Positions 55,926-64,000 of a stretch of DNA of 64,000 bases are shown here, in pieces. Position numbers and translations under genes: made by a program. Every line of letters begins with the position of its first letter. The first letter of the stretch is position 1. The notes under the pieces are model-generated. The model was not told the DNA's origin, ran no database searches, and was given only the letters and a program-made list of their open reading frames with translations. The stretch comes from Anthopleura xanthogrammica. Its lineage: Eukaryota > Cnidaria > Anthozoa > Actiniaria > Actiniidae. The stretch spans positions 806,001 through 870,000 of the forward strand of contig OZ025209.1 in the NCBI GenBank assembly GCA_964019055.1. Reading direction: 5' to 3'.

Positions 55926-58900
55926 TCACCAATAATGATGATATCTGTGTCTTTTAGGTAAGAATATTTCATCTTTCTTCGCAGTCTTGTCCATCTGCCA
56001 AGGCAGTGGTTTTTTACTTTTGTTCAGGACCACGAAGGGGCGTTTCTCAATCCCACAAAGGCCTTGTTTGATTTTTATAAAGCCATGATCACCCCATTTG
56101 TTTGACCACGAATTCTTCACCAGCCAGTAAGGGATACCGCCCTCTTTGCCGTATCCAATTAAAAGCACAGCATGGTCTGTCTTATTACCTGCAAAAAGTA
56201 TAGAAAATAACTAAAATTTTTGTGCAAAAAAATTATAGACAATTGCACTGGTTTTTTTTTTGGGGGGGGGGGGGGGCATCCGAAAAGAAGCTGCAGTGAA
56301 CAAGGGTGGTATAATCGTAGTACACTCTCCTCTCATCTCTTGAGTCCAAGGTAAAGTTTGATTAAAGATTGGTAGGAGTTTTTCTCAAGGTTCTATGGTT
56401 TTCCTCCCTCTGCAAAACCCAACACGCTAAATTCCAATTCAATCTGTGAGTATAGCAATGCCCTGACTTGATCAGCCAAGAAGTTTTTCCATAGTTTGAT
56501 GAAATTTGAAAGTTTTAAAGGTTATCTCTTGCTGATATTTGAATTTCAATCAAAGTAGTTAAATCAAAACTCACTGCAAGTAATATCATCCAGAACTCCT
56601 TTACTGTAAAATTTTAGTGATTTAGGATTGGCGTTGATGGAAATCGTAGCTGGCCCGTGATATGATAAAGCTTTCTTTAGAGCGATGCGATTGTAATGTT
56701 TCACTCGTCTATAACTGTGGATTCGTGCTCCTATGGTCACATTCTTCATTTTGCAACTCCCTTCCTGAAAATTAATTTTCATTTATATCCATGAATAATA
56801 CGTTATCAATATCAATCATGAAACAACATGAAATGAATACTAAACGTTATTAGAAATATGTTTGAGAACTCGAAACTGAAGTATTGGTATCATTACCTGT
56901 CCTCTGTAAGGACCATAACTTTTCGTCTTGGCCAGACCAAACTTCTTTACCCACGAGAAAGCTTTCCAAGTCCATCCACCAAGACAGCCATTGTTGCCCT
57001 TCGGAGCTCCTGGAGCAAACCAGGTGCAGTCCAATAGCTGCTGTTCAGAGAGGTTTTCTAGTTTTCCCGTCTAGATATTTGAAAACCACGAAACACTATG
57101 ATTCACTGCGCATATGATAGATAAGTAGCGAAGGAACCCCTTAAGGTGATTCCATCTTACGGGACCCGATTTAGAATAGAAGGGAGGGGTGGGGCTATCC
57201 GGTGTTCAAATATGCCGTTCAGAACTGAAAGTCAAATCGCAGAAATAAATGCACTGTCTGTTTACCTGTATTCTATACAACGTATTGTGCATAGAAATAG
57301 TCACTACAGACATGCACACGAGGCCAATAATCGAATATTCCAACAGCCCTTTGAGGTGGGAGGGGGGTCTCTATTTTGAAGCTTGGTTTTGACCTTACAC
57401 CTTAATGTTTTATACCTTGATGAAGTTAGCGCCTTCGATGGCTCCTGCTGCAGCAAATGCCCAACATGAACCACACGTTCCTTGTCCTTTAGGGGGATTG
57501 ACTGCACCTGAAGAAAAAAATTGAAATCATAAATCTCGTTAATTTTGAGCTACATATAGTTTCTGCGCATCTTTTCTGAGCGCGCGCGAGCTTTGCAAAT
57601 GAGCCTGCATTTCACGCAGGAACTGGGCAGTTAAGCTTTGGGGTACAATTACCATAGTAAAATGTAAACACAAAATCTCAATAATATTCATATGGGAGTT
57701 TTACGGCAGTCATGTTGGAGGACAGTAAAAATGAAATGTTAGTTTGCAAGACAAGAGATTTCATTCCCAAAGGAGAACATTGTTACAGTTCTGCCCTCCA
57801 ACATGGCTCTCGTGAAACCATCCTGTCACTGAAGAATGTACTGCGGGCAATGGCTCTTAAATGGCTTCCGCTCTGAACACACCAATCAAGAAACAGGAAG
57901 AAGTATGCCATCCAATCAGAATGCTTGAATTCAAACGCCATTTCAATGTTAAGTATTCGTACCGTATTTTCTCCAATCTAACTTATCAGGAATCTTGAAT
58001 TCTACTTCTTTGTGTTTTTTATTTTTCTTGGGTCGATCTGAGATGCTGTTTCTTCTATAGCCTTTACCATCCCTTGAACTACCCCTGTTGTTATGATAAC
58101 TGTCATCGACATCATCATGTCGATGTCTTTCATCATGTCTGTCATTGTCATCATCATCATTGTGATATCTTTCGTCATTATTATCATCTTTTCGTCTGTC
58201 ATCATATTGTGACTGATCATCATCATCGTGTTTATGATTTTCATCGTAATCATCTCTTCTGTCATCCTTACGCATTTCATAAAACGTTGATGCCTCATGA
58301 TGTCGTCCGTCATGCCTTCTTTGATCATCATCATCATCATCATCATTTATGTCCTCGTGTCCTTTTGATTTATAATCATCATCATCATCAGAGTCGCCCA
58401 TATCTCCTTTGTACGAGTTAAACTCTTTGTCAGTCAAATCAGCAAAGTTATTTGCACTCAGACGGTAATTGAGATTTCTTCGATTCATCGATCGAATGTA
58501 CCTTGAAAACGCGGATGAAGAGAATATCAATAAATATTTTCAAAAACTTTGAACACTGGTTAACTTTAGAAGTCAGTCCTACCTGAAGTTATGTCTGAAT
58601 ATGTGCTTTCTTTTCTGGTGTTCTTTAACGTCTTTATATGCTTTTTTGTGTTTGGTTTTAAAGTCATGAAAGTCTTGGTCAATAGGATCGGTCTCGTGTC
58701 CCACGGAGGCAAACTCCCCCATGGGGTTCAACGACGCAGAAGCTCCGTCTCCTAATCTAGTCATCTTTGAGGTATCCCAGCACCACTGGTCGTGATGTAC
58801 TGTGAAATAGAATAACTGTTTTGAATCTCGCGTTCTGATTGGTGGGGGCGCGTGCTTTATAACACACCGCACCGCACGCGCGCACACTTCTTATTCCGTT

Positions 58901-60881
58901 AAAGACGGCTGCTTTAATTTCGTTTTCATAAGAGAAATAAAAACTTGTTTACTGTGCTGTGTTATATTCAAACACTTCTCTGGTGCTCTGTCAACCAGCG
59001 CGTGCTTTACAACTACACACAGCACGCGCGCGCGTTTTCTATTCCATTTCAACTTACAATGTGGAATCTTGAATTTTTTCTTCTCATATTTCCATTTTTC
59101 AAACGAATGATAATCAATGACGTAGGAGTCGTAATACGACACAAGTAACGTGTCATATCCGTTCATCTCCAGGCGGACAGGGAGGGGTGGGTCTGTCTTG
59201 GAAGCGTAGAATACATAGCTGTTCTTCTTCTCTAATACATCGACCGCGTAAGTCCATTTGGTGCACAGCTTGCCTTTTATGCGCTTGTCACCAGCATACT
59301 GTGAATGAAAATAAAATAGACCCCTTTTACTTTTAGTGCAATGTTTTCCCATTTTAGACTACGTTTTATTCCCTTGAGTATTATTTCTTTGATTTCCGGT
59401 AAGTCTGGAATGAATATATTACCGATATGAATGAAGCTTAAGTGGGCTTCCTGTGGTTCTGACCCTCCTTATAGGCCCGTTTACACTAGCAATTTTGTCG
59501 CGCGACTTGAGCGGCGATTTTATGGCGATTTCACGGCGATAGATCGCAGCTATGTCGCCGCCAATTCAAACATGATCGAAATTTAGTGCAACTCGCTGCG
59601 ATTTGGGTCGCGATAAAATCGCCATTGAAATCGCTGCTCAAGTCGCGCGATAAATTTGCTAGTGTAAACGGGCCTTAACAGTACCTTGAAATCATTGAGT
59701 TTGGATCTAAATGGCCACGATGAGTTATGTGGAAGGACTGTCTGGGCGGTGATCTTTCGCTTCTTGACTCCGTAACGTTTCCAACATCCATGCCAGTGTT
59801 TTTTACTTTTGTAGGAATATTTGGGAACCATTTTAAAGAACATTCCGTGTTTACCAAGATCACCACGCTGAAATGTCTTGACATCTCCTGAAATATATGA
59901 ATAAATGAATAATAAATAAACAAACAAACAAACAAACAAACAAACAAACAAACAAACAAACAAGCAAACGAACAAACGAACGAACGAACGAACGGACAGA
60001 TGGACGGACGGATGGATGGATGGATGGATGGATGGATGGATGGATGGATGGATGGATGGATGGATGGATGGATGGATGGATGGATGGATGGATGGATGGA
60101 TGAACGCTAGTTTTGTATTAAGCCACTTGACCATGAGCTGACATCGCAGCTAGCTCAGTGAAATAGCGCCAACAAAGAAGGAACAAAACTTGAACTGTAT
60201 TCGTCGAGTCTCGAATGATTTATGGGGATTTGCCAGTAAAATAAGAGTTGGTTTAACTGAATTTCAAATTATTTTGATATAACAGTTCAAATATGATGAT
60301 TTCATTGCACTACCATGGAGTTGAGGAAAATAAACAAATTATCAAAATAAGGAAAGAAAATATGTTCATATTGTTCCTCTTCAACCAGTGATTGTAATTC
60401 GACAAATGGAAGTGTGAGTTAGCTTTTCGCATTTACACATTATAGTTCTCGATGAGCCATATCACATGAACTGTTGAGAACAGAGTACAAGCTTAAAATT
60501 TGACCGTAAATTGATATGAATTTACGGCGAAAGAGAAAGACGTCTAGATACGACAACTGAATAGTTCTGGTTCTAGTTCTAGTATTTTTTTTACGTCTAC
60601 TTACCATCATAATAATCTATCCTACTTTTCATCATTGGTTTGCTATACCATATTTCAAACGGCTCGTTAATATTGCTGGTAACCAGACGAAGAACGCCAG
60701 TAGCATGGTATTCCTTTGGGAAATGTAAGCTTGCTAAATTATCTCCAATCTTCAGTTCCCTTTTATAAATGATTTCTGATATGTAGTTTTGAAAATCGTC
60801 GCGTTTGAGATAAATATACGTCCCAGCTGTCGAAACTGTAAGTAGAAAAGCAGTGACTATGACCTTCCAGTATGGTGGCAT
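55926..60881 (-). CDS. C1A cysteine protease, cfaD-like (paralogue 3), with Asp/His-rich insertion in the propeptide
   Basis: Nine exons on minus: 60881-60605, 59887-59685, 59298-59058, 58799-58583, 58501-57963, 57507-57416, 57070-56897, 56764-56575, 56188-55926 (731 aa). ATG 60881 starts an anchor or signal segment ([19 protein letters not shown]). The cfaD-like domain has [26 protein letters not shown] and YYDSYVIDY. Exon 5 is 539 nt against 200-212 nt in the paralogues; residues ~338-465 are a run of Asp, His, Arg and Asn inserted between ADLTDKEF and the mature domain. Catalytic residues are Gln501, Cys507 ([12 protein letters not shown]), His650 ([12 protein letters not shown]) and Asn in VKNSWS, all present. 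The protein should be an active protease whose propeptide has unusual charge. Confidence 0.9.
57708..57806. mobile_element. Small inverted-repeat element in protease intron
   Basis: gtcatgttggaggacagtaa at the left is mirrored by ttctgccctccaacatggct at the right. Confidence 0.55.
58085..58395 (-). repeat. (GAT)n-like trinucleotide repeat translated in-frame
   Basis: On + it reads catcatcat with variants. On - it is GAT/GAC/CAT codons coding Asp and His within exon 5 of the protease. Confidence 0.85.
59318..59395. mobile_element. Family B element fragment
   Basis: tagacccctttta...ttttcccattttagactacg then cccttgagtattatttcttt matches one half of the family B elements. Confidence 0.55.
59473..59675. 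mobile_element. 203-bp MITE with long terminal inverted repeats
   Basis: aggcccgtttacactagcaa...gtcgcgcgacttgagc is mirrored by gctcaagtcgcgcgataaat...ctagtgtaaacgggcct. The inner part repeats cggcgattt motifs. It lies in intron 2 of protease paralogue 3, 9 nt inside the donor. Confidence 0.85.
59905..60102. repeat. (AAAC)n, (GAAC)n and (GGAT)n microsatellites
   Basis: Consecutive tetranucleotide runs in intron 1 of protease paralogue 3. Confidence 0.95.
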
Positions 60882-63368
60882 TCCTCTTAATATTGATCTT
60901 AGGTCGATAATTCAATGTTTTATCCCAACAGGTCTTTCTTCTGTTCCTTGGTTTTTATGTACTTTGAATGACCAGACGAGAAGAACGTGTTTTATGGTTG
61001 CCCAACACTCGAACAAAGGAGGAAAAGACGAACCACACGTCGGAGAAAAAAATTCTAAAAACTATAATTCATGTCATAGATATTTAGGGGTATCATTTAG
61101 GGTAGTTTACATTGAAGATTTTAGTTGATATTTATGTATGACTCGAGTCGTTTATTACGTCAGATAGAAAGAACGGTTGAGTGACAGCATGTTTGTACTG
61201 TCAACACCTTCCTTATATGGCAAGACACCAGTGGACTGGGTCAATAGAAATGTTAAGGGTCGTAAACACAGGAGAAAAAAAATACTTCTAGCTATTCCTA
61301 GCTGCTGTATTTCATACTGAAATAGCAAGTAATTTATAACATGAATAGAAGAAACTGAAGAATATGCAATAAAATTGCCTTAAAATACGGCTTATAAATA
61401 TAAATGGATACTGACATAAATTTGATCTTAAAAATCAAAAACACATGCTAAGAAATCAGTGCTATATTTGACAAAATGTTTGAAGTTTTTTACCAAAAAA
61501 GGTGACAACATACAAACACGGTGCAAAATAGTACACCCTACATCTGCAAAAGCATAGTTTTCCAAATTCACTCTTCACGAATAGAGGGGGAAATCTTTTC
61601 AGAGGATAGGTATGGGACTATTTGTTATAACTTGATTTCAAATAAATTTGAATCCAAATCTCAAGATTTTTTTTCTAGTTAGTTTTACTATACTCTTCAT
61701 GAATGCAAGTAGATTCATAGGTAGTTATAAAACCTGTTTTACCAGTTACATCTGTGGACGTGAAGGAAGGGGGAGAGTGGGGAGGTAGGGACCTGATATC
61801 TTAGACAGGTACCAGTAACTTCAGTCATAAAGACTACCCGTCCACAGGGATCCCAATCAAGGTTTTGCTGAATATCCAGAAATGAACGAAAATAACAATA
61901 TAATAGGATAAAGAATCTTTCAAGGTGTTTATTTATCTGTGTATTATTTTTTATTTTCTTTCCTATTTAAAACTTAAAACTTTGATAAAAATAAGACTTG
62001 GGCTCCCTGTGTATTTATTTGCGTTTACTGAGTATCATCTCACACTCGAACCTTGCACTTTGCTCACACTTAGTGCAGACCAGGTGTGCTGTGCACGCAC
62101 GCGTTCCGACAAATCACTTGCTTAGCCAAGCTGCCCCAGCTTCATTTCCAAGAATTTAGAGAAAGAAGTTGAAGTAGTGTGATGTATAAAAAATTTAAGT
62201 AAACCTTTTCCATCCATCTCTTCGAATTCCGCAAGATATATGACTTTTAAGACCTGGGTGAGGGCCTCTAGATCTCGAATTACATCAACAAAACTTTTCG
62301 AGTTTAGTTTTTCGTACAGCTGGGAAACGGCAAATGTTGATCAGCTGATATTGTAAGGGTCTGGCTTGTTTCTCGCTGCTGACCAAAAAAACGCAGGCTC
62401 TGGTCATGTGACCAAAAGCATCGGAAAAAAATGTTTTTCATGAAATTTGAAGCAAAGAAAATATTTAAACAACTTTTGTTACAAAATAATTTAATTTCTG
62501 AAAACCTAATAAGTATAAAAAAGGTTATATTTACAAGATATGTAGATATTTATTCGATTTTTAAAGAGTACTTTGAAATCGAATTTATAATTTGTCGTGT
62601 TGAACATTCATGCATTGCAACACGTACTAAAGGCGCGAAAATACGAGCAACGAAATCGGTGCACCTCGTCGCGCAATGTTGTTGTGTTGCAAGCTGCAGA
62701 GTGAATGTTGCTCGTATTACCAACCGGGGTCCATGCGCAACAAATTTTCACTGTTGCAGAGTAGAAAAAACTTCTAGTTTTTTCGTATTTCGGCGCCTTT
62801 AATTAACCCGAATTCTTAAGGCTGACAAGCTATAGTTATTCGATACTACCTTCACCGGAATACCAGGCGTAGTATATTGCATGATATAGAATGTTTCATT
62901 TTTGACTCAAGATTATAACCATGTGCATTCGCTTTAGGATTATTTTCTTTTCATTTTCTGTATAGTTTTTTAATAGTACTATATGTCAAACATGTGCAAC
63001 CCCCTTCAAAAAATCTTCATGTATGGCAATCGAAAATGTAGTTCTTTCCTTGGGCCGAATATTTGCCACTCCCTTAAGTATTATTCCGTTTTTGACTATA
63101 TCCCAAACTACATTTGTTATTGAAGAAAACTCAAATAAAGAATCTTTTTCCAAAGAGGTTTGAAATGGGGAAAAAAGTAAGATATGTAAGAAAGTATTTC
63201 GCTTCTGTCATCCAACATGGCGGCCATCACCTGATTGATACAGTGCATTAATACAGTATACTGCACACCCGTCTATCTTGGTTTGGCTTCTATTATCACG
63301 GCCTCTATCATCCAACATATTGCAACCATCATGTGATCGTGCAATATTATTGTATACTGCACTCCTGT
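60882..63368. other. ~2.5-kb intergenic region between two proteases
   Basis: No gene that I can support. It contains a tRNA-like stretch at about 62045-62150 (-), a 124-codon open frame at 62431-62802 without recognisable similarity, a degenerate family B element (63066-63175), and a partial copy of the next gene's 3' end (63225-63335). Confidence 0.5.
63225..63335 (-). pseudogene. Partial duplicate of the terminal exon end of the next protease
   Basis: cccgtctatcttggtttggc then ttctattatcacggcc resembles the segment at 63365-63402 (cctgtctatctaggtttggc then atctataaccacagcc), including the codons for AKPR-stop. The flanking gtatactgcac is also shared, so the unit is ~130-145 bp in direct repeat. 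Confidence 0.65.
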
Positions 63369-64000
63369 CTATCTAGGTTTGGCATCTATAACCACAGCCT
63401 TCTGTGCTACACCACAGTTATCATCTTTCATGGCGATCTTGATGTAACCCTTGTCTCCCCAGACTTCTGACCAGGAATTCTTTACCAGCCAGTATGGTAC
63501 ACCATTGTCTACACCGTATCCTACTGCAAGTGCTGCGTGGTCCAACGCATGTGCTATAAATAGAAACATATGATCTATAAATCAATTCCATTCAACTATT
63601 AGCGCATTTGGCACTATATGTTAGAGCAGATTTAATGATTATGAAACGTAATAACGGCACACAGCACGGTCACGTACGGTACGGCTCAACAACTCATCTC
63701 TCTTACCCCTACCTAGAAATACTACTACTACTACTCGTCTAATTAAAATGCTCTTTCAAGGTTAAAGCACGGCGTAGTTTGTCTTTTCAGAACATTTTTT
63801 ACAGTCACTCGAAATCTACTCTAAAAAGCGCGCATCGCAAGCAGAGCACCACAGGTATCCCACTTACTACATTGGTGGTCATAATAAACCCCTGAGCCAT
63901 AAAACTTGAATGACTTGGGCTGCGTGTTGATGAGGATCGTGACTGGTCCATAGAAAGCCACAGCATTCTTGAGCTCTGTGATATTCCCCTTGATTATATT
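63369..64000 (-). CDS. C1A cysteine protease (paralogue 4), C-terminal part, runs off the window
   Basis: Last two exons on minus: from the window edge at 64000 to 63868, and 63553-63369 (stop TAG 63369-63371). The first encodes the segment before the active-site His (AFYGPVTILINTQPKSFKFY...), the second the catalytic His (LDHAALAVGYG) and Asn (VKNSWS), ending AKPR. The exon border and phase (1) match the other three proteases. It ends soon after the catalytic domain, lacking the ~25-55-residue C-terminal tail of the paralogues. The nucleophile and N-terminal domain lie outside. Confidence 0.88.

Noticed and set aside
58002..58421. Met-rich, His-rich frames on other frames of protease exon 5
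   Set aside because: Only the Asp/His frame joins the flanking exons in phase and continues conserved propeptide sequence.
62431..62802. 124-codon open frame on +
   Set aside because: AT-rich start, no domain or signal that I recognise, no splice partners; I could not support it as a gene.

Overview
The window is nuclear DNA of an animal. It has spliced genes with GT..AG introns, AATAAA polyadenylation signals, a tRNA-Leu gene with an intron, and many microsatellites and small inverted-repeat elements. The protein repertoire points to a cnidarian: astacin proteases carrying thrombospondin-1 and MAM domains, a secreted ShK-domain protein, and counting-factor-associated-protein-D-like papain proteases. 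A sea anemone, coral or relative is my inference; the species cannot be named from the sequence alone.

Layout. 1-2650: 3' part of NF-YC on + (five exons seen, glutamine-rich C-terminus). 2868-2984: intron-containing tRNA-Leu(CAA) on -. 3761-7133: type I membrane protein with a LamG-like domain and a mucin-like stalk. 8987-15126 and 22420-30150: two tandem paralogues, each signal peptide / astacin propeptide / astacin catalytic domain / two TSP1 / MAM / a cysteine-containing C-terminal domain, in 13 exons with matching intron phases. Between them lies about 7 kb without a recognisable gene. 31976-32536: intronless MAPEG-family membrane protein on -. 37444-40470: secreted protein with two ShK-like domains alternating with a second small cysteine motif. 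42241 to the right edge: a cluster of C1A (papain-type) proteases with the cfaD-like N-terminal domain. One is on +, two complete ones are on -, and a fourth on - is cut by the window edge. All share a nine-exon structure.

Most identified genes encode proteins that enter the secretory pathway, and six of them are proteases or parts of proteases. Tandem duplication explains both protease clusters because exon lengths and phases are conserved. A digestive, gland-cell or matrix-remodelling role is inference.

The most notable items are: a sequence at 23322-23400 (-) that fits a complete type I hammerhead ribozyme; two alternative, phase-compatible first exons for the protease at 47352-52672; an Asp/His-rich expansion inside one cathepsin propeptide that comes from a trinucleotide repeat; a nearly perfect 115-unit (GATAC)n array; a 90-bp tRNA-like tandem array; and at least three families of short inverted-repeat elements present in several copies. 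All coordinates were counted by eye, and splice sites were chosen by reading-frame continuity and paralogue comparison.
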